A stretch of DNA of 64,000 nucleotides from Sclerotiophoma versabilis. Taxonomy: Eukaryota; Ascomycota; Dothideomycetes; Pleosporales; Didymellaceae. The notes beneath the pieces were generated by a model. That model had not been told where the DNA came from and ran no database searches. It was given only the letters and a program-made list of their open reading frames with translations. The stretch is taken from positions 1,054,001-1,118,000 of the forward strand of contig JAAROD010000080.1 of NCBI GenBank assembly GCA_012274445.1, written 5' to 3'. This document shows, in pieces, positions 31,055 to 43,540 of this stretch; position 1 is the first letter of the stretch; the number at the start of each line of letters is the position of its first letter. The translations under genes and the position numbers were made by a program.

Positions 31055-31667
31055 CTACTCAAATTCCAAGCTGTCCCGGACACACTTCCTGACGCGCTTC
31101 TTAAACTCGGGTGTGTTCTCTCGCCATAGCGCTGCGGCCTCGACGTTCGCAGGAGATTCGTCGTTCGGGCTCGACAGCATCGAGATGACGGAGAGGAGGA
31201 TTGTCTCGGGGGTTTGAACGGGTGACCAGCGCTCTGCAGCTGACTCGTAGCCGTACTTGTCCTCCTCGGGTGGGTGCAAAATGGAGATACAGACTTCGCC
31301 GTTCTGATAGACTGGTGTTGTGTCAGCATAGCTTCTGGACGTGGTGCAATTATTCAGGTCTTACTGTTTGGGTGGAAAATGGGCGTCTCAAAGCGCATCT
31401 TGGGTGGCAGCAGTGGGTATTCAGGAGGAAAGTTCAGTCGTGCACGGAAGAAGCCACCTGAGAGCTGTCAGTTATGAGTCGTCGAATTGTCTTCCTTGTC
31501 CACGCACCTCCGTAGTACTTTGTGTCGTCGTCGATCATCAGCATGACTTCCCACTCGAAGACATTGCTGTCAACCAGCCCGCAGCTGATGCCTGATATGC
31601 TCTTGTCGTTCTGCATTTGCTTGAGCTGGCGAGAGAGCAGCCCTGCTGCAGCTGATGTAGAGGCCAT
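31055..31667 (-). CDS. Ubiquitin-conjugating enzyme E2, Ubc7/UBE2G type, 169 aa
   Basis: Three exons: 31667..31508, 31457..31365 and 31311..31055; introns of 50 and 53 nt with CTGAC branch sites. The core E2 fold has FRARLNFPPEYPLLPPKMRF, the HPN motif at 82-84 and catalytic Cys92 in NGEVCISILHPPEED. The acidic loop after the cysteine (PPEEDKYGYESAAERW) is the hallmark of the Ubc7/UBE2G and Ubc3/Cdc34 groups, and the short C terminus (SLEFE) fits Ubc7. In yeast Ubc7 works with Cue1, Hrd1 and Doa10 in ER-associated degradation. Total length matches UBE2G2 (165 aa). Confidence 0.93.
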
Positions 31668-33983
31668 ATTTGTGCGTTGTGGTGGTCGTGAGCTTGGGTA
31701 TCGAGCAAAGCTTGTGTGAAGCTTGGTCAGGGACAAGGCGGGGTCGATGCGAAGGCGAGCGCGGAGTGCGGCAGGTTTGTCGAAAGACGATTGCGAAGCT
31801 GTGTGATGAAGGAAGCTGGTCGGTGGAGCACGTGAGTCCGTTTTATATGCGGTGACAGCGTATATAAGGTGCTGGCGGTACAGGCGCGTTGCAGCGGATG
31901 CGTCAAAGATGGCCGAGGCGATGGCGGGGCTGTCCTGGCAATGGCGTCCGTCCGGCAGGGGTCTGAATGGGCAGGTGACGATCCTTCAGTAGATCAAGGC
32001 GACGGCGACCGAATGTGTGCAGAGAGCTTGGAGCGGCGTGAGTATAAAATATTTGAAGAAGCAAGCATCCGAGGCTGTGAGCACCTTCCTGTCGACGTGC
32101 TCGCCAGTGGCGTCAAAAGCCAAGACTAGCAGGGGTCATTTCTAGCCGTCGACTTCCTCTTTCTCTCACCTCCGCATCTCCACCGTCTCAAAGCCATCTT
32201 GGACCGTCACGCGGCTAGGGTTCCCGCTGTCGAATCGGCAGGGCTGCGCTGAACTGGAGCAGAAGCGACGGGACGAGCATGGAACCAGAATGGAGAGACG
32301 GCCGCGGCAACTGTCGACTTCCCCTTTCGCACCGTCCGCATCATGCATCTTTTGAAGCAAATATCGGCATGTAACGCAAAGAAGTGGGACATGATCAGCG
32401 AGCTTCTCAAACAACGGCTATCAACCAAACCAAACACTGCGGCGCACGCTCAGCCAGGGTCCAGAACAGCTCGTACCTGACGCTCGCCCCGACCGCCCAG
32501 ATGACCACATCGGCCTCGACAGGTCAGCACTTTCCCATCAAGTGCAAAGCCTGTCTTATGGCAATGCTATCGAGTGAGGTCAAATACTATCGACTGCCGA
32601 CCTCCAATACGCCTCCTGACGCTTTCCAACTTCACGTTACAGATGGCTGACTGCTCAGCAAATCTGGCGCTGACCGTGTTGAACTCGTAGTAACATTATC
32701 AGGGATGCCTTGACGTATTAACAATTTGCGATGCGACACGGCAGCGCGACTACGTCTGCAAGCTGCATGTCAAACGGCACGTTGTGCATCGTAACACAAC
32801 ATGCAGAGCTGCGCCTGTCGTGCCTGTATGCTGGGACATGTGGTACTTGACATGGAGATCTTGGATCGACGATCGTTGCAGAAGCAGCAACCTTTTCATG
32901 CAAAGACTGTTCACGGCGACTCATTACATGCTGCGGTTGCAACAATATCATCTCCTGTTCATCTCTCCACGCTGAGCCTTGTCAAAAGGCGAACTTGAAT
33001 TTTTCTTAGCACGATCCTCCATGGCCGCAGAACACGACAGGTCCACCATCAGTCCCCTTTGCAGCATCTTTTACATCCTCGGCCTGGTCTCCTTTTCGTT
33101 CGTCGTATTTTGGCGCAACCAGACTGCTGCAGCCAAGCCATCGTCGTCTTCTTCTGCGGGATGTGCAGGCTCGACTGACGTCTTCTCAGCGCGCTTCCCC
33201 TGGGTGTTCTGTTCGCTTCTGAACTTGACTTCGCTACTACCTCCTGCGAGCATAAACTGGCGATCGATCCCCATACGAGCAAGTTCGATCGTCCTGTTGA
33301 AAGAGATCAAGATCTGAGCGTGGAAACTGTGTGCAGGTTTCAGGAACAAGTAGCGACCATCCTCCGCGTCCCAATGTTGTTGCCGTGTCCCGAAGTCGGT
33401 TGCCTCCTGCTCCACTGCGTTTGTATAGACGCTGAGGTCCCAGCATCGCCCATGAGACCAGCAGCTTGTTGAGGGTTTAATCGAGTCTTGGGTACAGTAC
33501 TGGCGGACTCGCTCTTCCTGCGTCAATCGATAGGGCTATCCCTCTGTCTTGCGCGCCAGATCCAGCTGCGCGAAGGCTTCAGCTGTCTAAGCATCTCGTG
33601 GAGCTTTGTCTGGACCGGTTTATGATAAGACTGTAGCAACCTCGGTGGTGTTCGATGCTTGCTCTTTTCGGTTTGAGCGATCTTACGAGCAGACACTGTT
33701 CCTGATGTTAACGAAACGGGAAGGTCGAACCTATCTGTGTTGTCGATCGGTTGGGGGTTATGTTCAATCTGCATGCAAGCGAGCTTGGTGGGAAAGAAGG
33801 CTGGCAATTCAAGCTGTCGGAGGGTCGGAGGGCTTCGTCACCGTTGTGAAAAGGTTTCATCGAGCAAGGCTGCCTGCCAAACCCCGCAGGACGATTAGTT
33901 CCAGTCTCATTACTCCTCTCCGCAGTCACGGATCTCAAAGCAAAGGTAATCTGGATATTGGCAGTCACTTTTTCAGTATAGTT
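31668..33983. other. Intergenic, with one weak candidate frame
   Basis: About 2.3 kb. Apart from the uncertain minus-strand frame at 33071-33526, listed separately, I see no gene, tRNA or transposon signature. Confidence 0.4.
33071..33526 (-). CDS. Possible unrecognised exon or small gene
   Basis: A 151-codon open frame on the minus strand that lacks an ATG at its start and is preceded by TTGACGCAG, which could be a splice acceptor. It contains protein-like stretches (HWDAEDGRYLFLKPAHSF, NRTIELARMGIDRQFMLAG) and ends with a polar tail. A frame upstream on the same strand (PVQTKLHEMLRQLKPSRSW, about 33540-33600) could be the preceding exon. No family is recognised. It could be a chance frame. 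Confidence 0.25.
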   Translation of the reverse strand: MTQEERVRQYCTQDSIKPSTSCWSHGRCWDLSVYTNAVEQEATDFGTRQQHWDAEDGRYLFLKPAHSFHAQILISFNRTIELARMGIDRQFMLAGGSSEVKFRSEQNTQGKRAEKTSVEPAHPAEEDDDGLAAAVWLRQNTTNEKETRPRM

Positions 33984-35064
33984 CTATGTCAGTACTAAGG
34001 TAAGCATTATGACCGTGAACAGCATTGCCCATGACGGCAAGCTCACGCTAATACCCTTCGACTGCTTCGTCCTAGATACGACACCATTCGTTACTGCACA
34101 AACACTCTTTGCGCCAGGCGATTGCAGCGTCTCAGTCGTGTTGAACAACATCTCAATCCACAAGATGTCCAACGTCGCATTGCTCCCAACCTCCATACTC
34201 CCGCTCCACGTCGAATTGGCGCTCCACATATCGATATAAAACCCACTCGGCGGATTCGCAACAGGCACATGTAAGCTCGTCGTGTTCATCTGCTCCTCAT
34301 CTACAAAGAACACACTCCGTCCCGGTGTCCAATCGAGCCTATGCACATGCCAGTCCGTATACACTTTGCCTTGCGTCATGCTCACATTCACCGTCGCGCC
34401 GGGGATCGGTATCCAGTCTGGCTCGCCCGAAGACGCGGGCTGGTTTGAGTATTGAACCATCTGTCCGGGGCTGCGCGTGAAGATCTCGATGTCTGATTCT
34501 TGCGTGTCATTCAGGTACGTGAAGATACCTGCTACCGCGCCCGAGGCGCCGTGGATGCGCGCGTTGACGCGGAAAGAAGCATGGCTAATATTAAATTCCG
34601 TAAAGAGGATCTCGCCCGCATCTTGGGTTTCGTCATCGATGCGCTCAGTGTTGAGGGAGAGGAAGGAAGTGAAATTAGAAGTCGTGTCTGTTTGTTCCGC
34701 TGTAGTGGTGTTTAGCAATGTCTTCGGTAAGGCTGGTGAAACCGGTGAGAGGTAACGCACTGATGTACACTTTCTCTGGAGTGAAGTTGATGGGAATCGA
34801 GTACCCGCCTGGACTCTTACGTGGGTAGTCACGGATGTACCAGTCGTCTTCCCATGAACGGCCTCTAACAACCTTGGACTGTGAGCCTTTCGTGCTTGTG
34901 TTCGAAGCTTCCGCAGAGTTCATGTGACGGAAGTCGTAGAAGCGATAGTATTGGTATTGTGATGCTGCCAGGCCGTTGCTGGAAAATGCCGTGCATTCCG
35001 TCAGATCTTGGCCGACGGCGCCAGGAATGTATAGAAAGAGACAAAGGAGCGGTATCTGCCACAT
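33984..35064 (-). CDS. GH16 family glucanase/transglycosylase, secreted, GPI-type, 339 aa
   Basis: Two exons, 35064..34761 and 34699..33984, with a 61-nt intron (GTGCGT..TACAG). The start MWQIPLLCLFLYIPGAVGQ is a signal peptide. The catalytic motif is ESDIE with E169 (nucleophile), D171 and E173 (acid/base), followed by IFTRSPGQMVQYSNQP; downstream GKVYTDWHVHRLDWTPGRSVFFVDEEQ is the typical GH16 aglycone-side strand. There are many N-glycosylation sites (NISH, NDTQ, NVS, NTT). The last ~20 residues (SWAMLFTVIMLTLVLT) are a hydrophobic GPI-attachment signal. It probably acts on beta-1,3(4)-glucan at the cell wall. A TATATAC element at about 35102-35108 lies about 40 nt upstream of the ATG. Confidence 0.88.
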
Positions 35065-37170
35065 AATGGGCGATTCTAGTTTCTTCGATACGACAGGGTT
35101 CGTATATACCGTTGAGTAAGAGCCGATATGTTTCGTTATTGCATAAGTCAAGGCTTAGATAGAGACGTTGCTGGGTAATCTTGGTGAAGAATCGGGTATT
35201 CAGAAGGGCGCAACAACAGCGGCTACAGCACCAGTGAGGGTGCTACCTCCAGGAAGTCTAGTCATCTGTCCAATTGGCGTGGTAATATTTAAGCAGTAGT
35301 AGAGGCAGACAATTAGACCCCCAACAAAGTAGAACGCACAGTCCAGAAGCTCCGCTTGTCTCACAAGGTGCAGAAGTAATGATAGGTACTTGGCGTGTTA
35401 AGCTGCTGGACGCTCTTGTTTCGCAAGAGGAGATGGTGCTGAGGGTCAGTGTGGCAAATCCACGGCGATCTGGATGTCCACCAGCTTTACAAGATTCGCG
35501 CCACGCACCACCTCGCTTCGAGATCGGAGTAGACGCCCGGCCTTGTTAGTTGCACGAATACCATCTGTCAGCACACGCAAGAACAAAAGCGGCGATGAGT
35601 GCAAGTTGGCGTTGAACTAGATCACTGTGGCTTCAAGGGGATCGCCCGTATCCGCGTTGACTTTTCAGGCGGGGCTGGAATGGAGGTGGACGCCCAGTCT
35701 GAGTTATAACCCCAGATCCGCGGTCTAGTGCATGTGGAGACTTTAGTGCGCGGCTACGCCGTTGTTATCGATATCGCCCGTGTGCCATCCGAATGCGTCA
35801 GCCCTATGAGTGGTTCGAGCCTGTCACCAGAACGCATTGGGCATAGAACTTTCGCAGTGATTTCAAGGAAATCCGTGATGGCTAGCTATTCAAGCGGCAT
35901 CGCTTACGCATGCAAGGTGCGTATGCCTTGATAGGTCGAAGCCAGTCAATCTTGGAAAGCAGCTTAGGCATAGGGACAGTTCAAGAATCAAGTCCATTTG
36001 CCTTTGTCCTTGCCTTCTAGTATTCAAACCTTATGGTGGGTCAGTTCTGGCACCGCAGCGCTCACTGTGATCAGTGGCAAGGTTTGTTGAAGTTTGCAGC
36101 ATGCTTAGTTCCATTCCTGCACATCAACATCTCGGTTGGCAAATTCAAGGTCTGACCTAGATGAAGCCTTGGCTAAAGAGATTTAGCAGGGTACCCTGTC
36201 TCTCTTGTTACCGAATACGGCATCTTCAAGCACACTATGCCCGGATGACGGAGGCGGGCAACCCATGCTTGCTCTCATCTCATTAAATTGTAAGTAACCT
36301 GATGGCTAGGAGTGATTTCAACCAGTTTGTAAAATATCCAGAAGTATTCTAGAGACTTCCAGGCTTGCGCTCTCGACGTGGGATTGACAGTAGCTATATG
36401 TGGGCATTGCTACAACGCGAGAGCCCGTGGAGGACTATCTTCCGGATATTCGACTCCAGTTTCGATATTTCCAACGTATCCATCAATAGCATTCGTCCGA
36501 ATCGGAGACTTCGATTCTAAATCCTTCTTATCCTCACTCATTTTTGGGCGTTTCAAGGATGGACGTGAGAGGTTGGCTGAGCCATTCGTCGCGGATGAAA
36601 TAGATGCATGCTCGCTCACTTCCCAATCATGATGTGACAGAAAATGGTGACATCTCGTGTCTCAGACAGTTTTCAATTCTCAGAAATAGTTCCTGGAAAC
36701 TCGAAGCGATACCCAGTCGGTACCTCAGATCTCTATAGTTGATTGCTGGGACAGGGGAGGGGGCGGCCGGGAAGGCAGCAATACTGGCTGCAGCGTCTGC
36801 TGAAAACGCACTGCAGCAGAAGCGGCGCTGTGAGATCCATAGTATTATGAGCAGTAATGCGCGAGGAATAGCGTTGCGGAAGAAGCGGCGATGCAAAAAG
36901 CCGGGAAATGACGTCGTGAAAAGCCACATCGGGGCCACCATGACGGCACAAGGCCCTAGCAGCAACCCTCATGGACATCACGCTTGTTCATCAACACCAA
37001 CACTTGGAGGCGCTGCTTCAACGCAAACAAGAATGGCTTTTCAGATAATCCACTTTTACGCTAAGGATCTCGAAGCCATCTGAATACAAGGTTATCACCG
37101 ATACCCTCGCCGACCCACCGGCAACCTCGTCAACCAACAAGTTTACCATAGAATACCCCGAGATGTCTAT
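35065..37170. other. Gene-poor interval, no gene seen
   Basis: About 2.1 kb with no supported gene. Short frames look random. It leads into the epimerase pseudogene. Confidence 0.45.
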
Positions 37171-38250
37171 CTACCTGTCTTGAAGCCGTAAGTAGCGATA
37201 GATATCATGATATGCATAAAAAAGGTCTCTCTTGACCTGCCAGCCAAGTATCACAGCCGATTTTGTTGGGTCGGCGATGCACTCGCCTACATCACCGTCT
37301 CGTCGCTGACTTGCAGTCGTGGGAATTTATCGTCCAGGCACATTCCTCACAGTGTCCACGATTTTGCTGGCGGAGTACCCCGTGCCAGTGCCAAGGTTGA
37401 AGACATGATATCCGGACCGGATGCCTTCGAGGGCCGCCAGATGGCCCGCCGCAAGATCAGAGATGTGAATGAAATCTCGAATTGCCGCCCCATCTCGTGT
37501 ACCCCAATCTGTCCCAGATATCTCGAGTTCAGCAACATCACCTATCATTGTTCGCACATAAATTGGCATGAGATTATTGGCGGCACCCAGCGGGTCTTCA
37601 CCAAGCACCCCGATCTCGTCGCATCTAATGGCGTTGAAGTAGCGCAGTGCAATTATTTTCCATTCTGGATCAGAGAAGGCCAGATTGCTAAATATCACTT
37701 CACACATCCATTTGGTGCGACTGTAAGGATCGGTAAGGCCAAATGCGCCACTACAGTCGCACTGCTGCTCAAATAGGCGTCTTCCATTGTCAGCCAGTTT
37801 CCCGTACACTGTTGCAGATGATGGAAAAAACCAGGTTTTTAATTCCAAACTCAGCCAGTGTTCGGCACATTTGAATGACGCCGGAGACGTTGTTCTCGTA
37901 ATAGTCCAACGGCTTCTCGAAGCTTTCGGCGACTGCCTTGTGAACCGCAAATTGGATCACCCAGAGATACGGGAGCTGATCCATGTGGTATCGCTGCCGT
38001 TTCCACGATACAAAGACAGAATTTGACGTAGTCTCTTATCATCTCGATAATCAATCTGGTGGAATGCAAGTTTTGGTTGCTTGATGGAGGACGGAAGATG
38101 AAGCAGATGAAGGTACTCCAGCTTTTCGAATACCTCAGCGTAGAAATTGCAGCAGCTGTCCATAATGGCTACATTTTTACCCGCCTTCAATAGCTCCCAG
38201 ACAGTATGGCTACCGATGTATACTAAGCCGCCGATCACCAGGATGAAGTC
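37171..38250 (-). pseudogene. UDP-glucose 4-epimerase (GalE/Gal10-type) pseudogene
   Basis: Read from 38250 downwards, pieces of a whole epimerase appear in shifting frames: ILVIGGLVYIGSHTVWELL (about 38244), AVHKAVAESFEKPLDYYENN (about 37940), SSATVYG (about 37805), LTDPYSRTKWMCE, IALRYFNAIRCDEIG, DFIHISDLAAGHLAALEG, then GDVGECIADPTKSAVILGW (about 37290-37230). At least three frame changes are needed: near 37985, at a T6 run near 37830 and near 37327. The NAD-binding GGxGYIG motif reads GGLVYIG, so a conserved glycine is lost as well. The catalytic YxxxK (YSRTK) is still present. Functional epimerases interconvert UDP-glucose and UDP-galactose. Short introns could explain one break but not all. 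Confidence 0.8.
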
Positions 38251-39790
38251 AGAGCTGCTATCTCCGAAGGTCTTAAATGTACACGGGAACAACACTGATT
38301 TCTCGGTAGCAGGCGTGCCGATCTCCAGTCCTGTGTCGTTAGATACGAGTCAGGATTAGAGGCCCGAGAGATGTTTTTGAGGTACACGGTCAGAAATGGG
38401 AAGACTTATTGATGTCAATCTGTTGGTAAGATACCAGAGTGGCAAAATGGACTCCATTGACTCCATTGCGCCCAATATATATAACGACCTAAAAGAGCAA
38501 AGAGATGGGACAGGGATCGAATTCAGCTGGATTTGGTACCATCAGCATGCTCTGTTCTCTCGTTCTATGGCCGATAAATCGTTACAGGGCTCTCGACAAC
38601 GGGAGTCGGGGCCTACCGAGCCGTCTCCAAACACATCTCAACCCTTGACATTGAGAGACGAGGGTCTGGACACGGTGAAGGCGATATGGCTGCCTGTCTC
38701 AAAGCCTTCCCTTAGATGCCCAAAGAGGAATTCAGCTAAGCGCTAAATAGAAGCGCGGCCACACGCGAGAAGATGACCTATTGCGGCCGAGAGAGGCTGG
38801 ATTTGGCCTGCAAACGTCGAATCAACTCGAATCCCATTGGTAGAACGATGGAAGAGTCGCTTCGTGGTTGCATTAGCTGCTTTTACGTGTTGAACCATGT
38901 TCTCCGGCTGGAAACAAGGCGACGCCTTCGCGGGAACACTCTCACGCTTGGTGCAACTCGACTGCAATGGTAGTAGTAGTATTTCGGCTACTCCGTCGAA
39001 CTTCTGACTATTCAGTCGTACCCGCGCAGTCAGAATGTGCGGGACTAAACCATAGTTTGTATGGGCATTGAGTGCTCCCTCCAAGCGATCACGCAACGCC
39101 TGCTCTGTTCATTCATAGGCCCCTTTAGGTGATCAGTGTACTTGCAAATCTCTTGAAGAACGACCACTGTGAGCTGAATGGAGATCTTAGAAGCTAGAAC
39201 ATGTACCAAGTTAAGCCAAGGCCCCTGTTAGGAAATGATGCTCTGTTAAGCCTTCTATTTGGTAATCGGAACCTGGGCGCTGTTACATAATGGTACACTA
39301 GCCGAACCATGCGCGCTTAGAGAACCGAGGATATTGTTAGTACTGGACCTTTCGGCTTCTTTGTTCTTTTTACCCAACTAAGCCTCAGCTTGATCTTACC
39401 GTCGAGGCTTGTCCAAATTGAGCCACTTCCAAGCTTCTCTCACAAGTGCACCGTCTTAATGGCTTCGGCTGAGGAGTCGACCGATGACATGGACTTCTAG
39501 ACCTTTGGAATACGAGTAAATCCCATAGGCACCTAGATAGGTCGCTGGCGTTAGCCACTGCAGATCCGAGGAAGGCTAAGGGCAGCGAATTTGCGGCAGC
39601 ATTCTTCCCACTGGTTAAGTTATCTATCAAAGCCCCTTGATGCAGTCAATATATGGTTATCAATCTTTACCTCCATCAGTCCATGAGCCTTAGAACTGTT
39701 GGTTCTTTGTCACTCGTTACATACCCAGTGTCTCACATTTCATAAACTGCACTATTTCGTACTTTATCATTCATTACCAGCATTTACATT
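38251..39790. other. Gene-poor interval, no gene seen
   Basis: 1.5 kb without a supported gene. The last ~150 nt are the presumed promoter of the GT2 gene. Confidence 0.45.
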
Positions 39791-42099
39791 ATGGCTTATA
39801 AGATCAGTCGTACACATTTGGGGCAACCGACATTCCTTAGCCCAACAACAAACATGGACAACTTTGAACCTCTAATTGAGGAGTATGACCAGGACGATGG
39901 AAGCCGAATCTCAAAGACACCTGGCTCCGCGCTGTCCGTTGAGTCGTTGAATACCTACAACGAACCTCGAGATAATCAATTGCCCGCACGGTCGCGCGTG
40001 AAGGAGGTCCGTATGTCAGCTTTGAGCGAATCTACTTGCGTTGAAAGCAAGCACGAGTCTTTTTGTACGAAGAAAGGTTCCGGTGAGCAGTCGGTGTCTG
40101 TACGCGAGATTGAAACAGGTATGCCAAAATAAGTCGACTTTCGCTTTATCGAGGATCCTATGCTGATGTAATTGCAGAGCAGCAGCAGGAGATTCCAACA
40201 CCGGTGCGAGGATTCTTTGGCCGCATTAAGGACAAAACATACGCACATTTCGATCCAAGATCCATTTTGCACCTCCTCGACTTTCGTCCATGGTTCCTTC
40301 CATTTACTTGGAAAAAGTACACCGTCCTCCTAATCCTCACTTCAATCATTGTTGGCATAATTATTTCAGACCACTATACACACTGGATTGCAACTTCGCT
40401 GGCAATCACCCGTAGCTACATGCTACCTGTACTGGTCATCTCAGTTTGTGCCGAACCACTCATTATTCTCATTATTCTTCCTATTGCCAGGCTTCCGGAA
40501 ATACCAAAAGAGCAGATCGATCTCGTCATGGGCCGCGAGGGTGACGTTGAAAGTGCAGTGAGTGAGAAGGCCAAGATACTCCAAGGTCCTTTTGAGACTG
40601 CGTTAGTGATCCCGTGCCACGACACAGATCATACCGCGATGCGCACAACGATCGACTCTGCACTTCCCCACTTCCGACCCAAAGACATCTACATTATCGA
40701 CAATGGACGCAGCAAATATCCATCGCATCCAGACGGGAACTTTCGCGAATATATTCGCTCAATCCATCCTGAAATTGTTTACATCTGGTCTCCGATCGGT
40801 TCAAAAAATGCGGCACAGCTTGTAGGCGCCCTAGCCGCTCGTAATCGTGGTTACAAGTACATCATGACGGTTGATGACGATGTTTGCATACCGAAGAACT
40901 TCGAGCCCCCGACCAACATGATCGACGACAAGTTCAAGGCAGTCGCATTCCCCATAAAGGCCATGGATGCTCAGTGCGATGTTCCTTTGTGGCTTGTTGC
41001 ATGGCAAGACGTGGAATACCGCTTGTCTGGTATGTCCAAACTTGCTGAAGATCGTCTGTGTGGTGTTCAGTTCCCTCATGGCGCAGGCTGGTTTGTGGAT
41101 CTTGAGAGCTTCATCACGCTCATGGAGCACTACCACCCAATGGACTTCATCGCAGAGGATTGCAACGCGGGTCTTGGCTTCAGCCGCATGGGCAAAGGCA
41201 TAAGGCTGGACGCACGCTGTTACCTTGCAACCGAGGTTCCAACAACTTTCTTCGGCCCAGGCCTGAATTGGTGGAAACAGAGACAGAAGTCGTGGGAGAT
41301 GGGTCGCCACGGCCGATTGTTCGCTTTTATACGACATTTCTTTCTGTCAATGCCTCCAAAGCGGACCATCCAAGGAGTTCTCTGGCACAAACTTACCTTC
41401 TTCTACCTCATCTGCACAATCATCATTGACTGGCTGCGCATTCCGACTATTGTCGCGCTGGGTCGAACGTCAACTTGGTGGAGAAACGCGATCTTACTCA
41501 TGCTGTTTTCTGTCATTCCACCCATGGCGTACAACTACTGGAAATGTCGCCGCCGTCCAGATATGAAAACAAGGTTCTGGGCCTGCGTTACCTACCCCTG
41601 GTACAAACAGATCTATGTGGCCGTGGCTATATGCGGAGCGATTCGCTGGGCTGGCTTTTTCCTTGGCGGCCATCAAGTTCCGCCCACAATCCAGGAAATG
41701 CTAAAGCGCAACGACGAGCGTTGCTTCTGGCTGGATTCAAGGTTCAACGATAATCCGGCTTGGCTTGCCGATGAGGCTGAAGCTCTTGAAGTGGAGCGCT
41801 CTTGCAAAGAGACGCAGAACAACTTAACCGGGGCTGTAGAACCTAGTGCGCCATCGGCCACGTACTCTAGTGCGCTCATGCCTTCTGTTGAGTACAGTCT
41901 GCCTCAAACGCCTAATTCAAACGCCATACCCCGACCTCGAGGAAGTCCAGACCTAGACGCTATGGAAGGGTTTTCAGCTCTTCCAAGTCCGCTGGTCATC
42001 AACACTCCATCAGCTGTAGCACTAGAGACTAATCCATTCGAGGATCCTGCTGTTCTGTGTTCCGAACCTTACAAACAAGAAGCTTTTCGGAAAGAGTGA
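39791..42099 (+). CDS. Processive family 2 glycosyltransferase (Cps1/hyaluronan-synthase-like), 749 aa
   Basis: Two exons, 39791..40118 and 40178..42099, with a 59-nt intron (GTATGC, CTGAT branch). About 150 polar residues are followed by two membrane segments (about 156-178 and 189-215). The catalytic domain has TVDDDV (DDD at 342-344), IAEDCNAG (ED at 435-436) and QRQKSWEMGR (477-486), the Q-x-x-R/K-W-like motif of processive synthases. Then come three or four C-terminal membrane segments and a ~130-residue polar tail. Fungal relatives (Cryptococcus Cps1, the Zymoseptoria type 2 glycosyltransferase) affect surface glycan and hyphal growth; the polymer is not settled. A start at Met22 (MDNFEPLIEEY) is also possible. 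Confidence 0.88.
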
Positions 42100-43540
42100 G
42101 GTTTTCCTGGGTGAGATGCTGTTCAATTTCGCTACCGCCACGATTCGAAAAGTCCATACTACGATGTTAGATAGACAATCCACGATGATTTGCACTATGC
42201 TTATGAATACCGACTGGGTGATGGAGAATTGATCCCAATTTTCATGACGTCCACGCTTCGGAGAACCCCAAGAGGCTCGGGAGGTGTGCAGCTGAGCGGA
42301 GCAAGTGTAGCCGAGCAAACTCCCTCTCTAGCTCGACCGATACTGATCACTTCACAACTCGTCATGTTCCATTCAAGGCCATAGTGTCTTTTCATAAAAC
42401 GTCAGGTGTGTTACTCTTCGCCATAATTTCGTTTCCGTACCTCACATCCGCTTCATACCGCCATGCAGTGGCCCCAAGTAGCAGAAAACGTCGGCTGCAA
42501 AGTCCAGTTCCTGGGAAACATAGAGCTACTCAGTGCAAAATCATAGAATTTTTGAAGACTAGTAACACTTCTAGAGACTGTAACACGGTCTGTGTATTAT
42601 CGCCGACTTGTTCTCAACCACGACTGGTACACAAGAACGATGTATTGAGTTACGGGTACAATGGCACAGAGTATGTTCTTCAACTTTCTGGTTTGTTGTG
42701 AACGTTGAAGGTATTAGTTGATTTCCTAACCGCTGACTACTGGTCCGAGATCGATGCGTCTAACAGCGAGTCTTCATATTACATATCGCAAGGAGACGAT
42801 GAAGACAGCAAGCTCTGAGAGGATGACATCGGTCTTACGGCTTCTCATTTCCAGAGTGCATGGAAAGATTCTGAATCGAAAAGTGGCTGCTTATTACCGC
42901 GAAAGCTCCCAGAAAGTTCAAAGGATCTTATACAAAAAGCGGTGCGTTCTTGCATGGATCTCTGCCCATGCCCAGATTGCTATGACTTCCGGAACATCTA
43001 CGCTACTCTGAGCCACATGGAGATAGATAACATCCAGCGTGAAGCCGAAGAGTCTTTACATCATCAGCATGATCGTGTGAAGAACACTTTCGATTATGAG
43101 GTCGCAGTTACGGGTCTTGTCACACGAATCGAACACTGAGGTGAGACAAAACTTTGGGCCTCTGGTACGACTGGATCAACCAACTACTCAATGCCCTCAA
43201 TGTCCAAGAAGATCACTGCAGGAGCCTAATCAAAGGCTTCATTTGAGAGAGTAAAGCAAACGAAAAGAAGTGTGCTCAGGGATTTAGAACTAGCCGGTCA
43301 AGGGTTGACTCTTGCGAAGACCCGAACTCGGCCGGCGATGTGTACAATGAAAACCTCATTGGCAACGAATTGGGTTCAAATAAGTACCACCCCCTAGCCA
43401 GTTCGAAGGATCAACTCGATTGAGCCGGGTACGACCCACCGACACAGTCCGCACTGTCAGACACCAAATTTGGAGGCGACGTCACGAGCTCACACAAGCC
43501 TGGGCCAGTCTCAAAACGTTAGATGGGGGCTTCCTCGACT
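42100..43540. other. Gene-poor interval, no gene seen
   Basis: The 3' region of the GT2 gene and unrecognised sequence. No supported gene. Confidence 0.4.
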
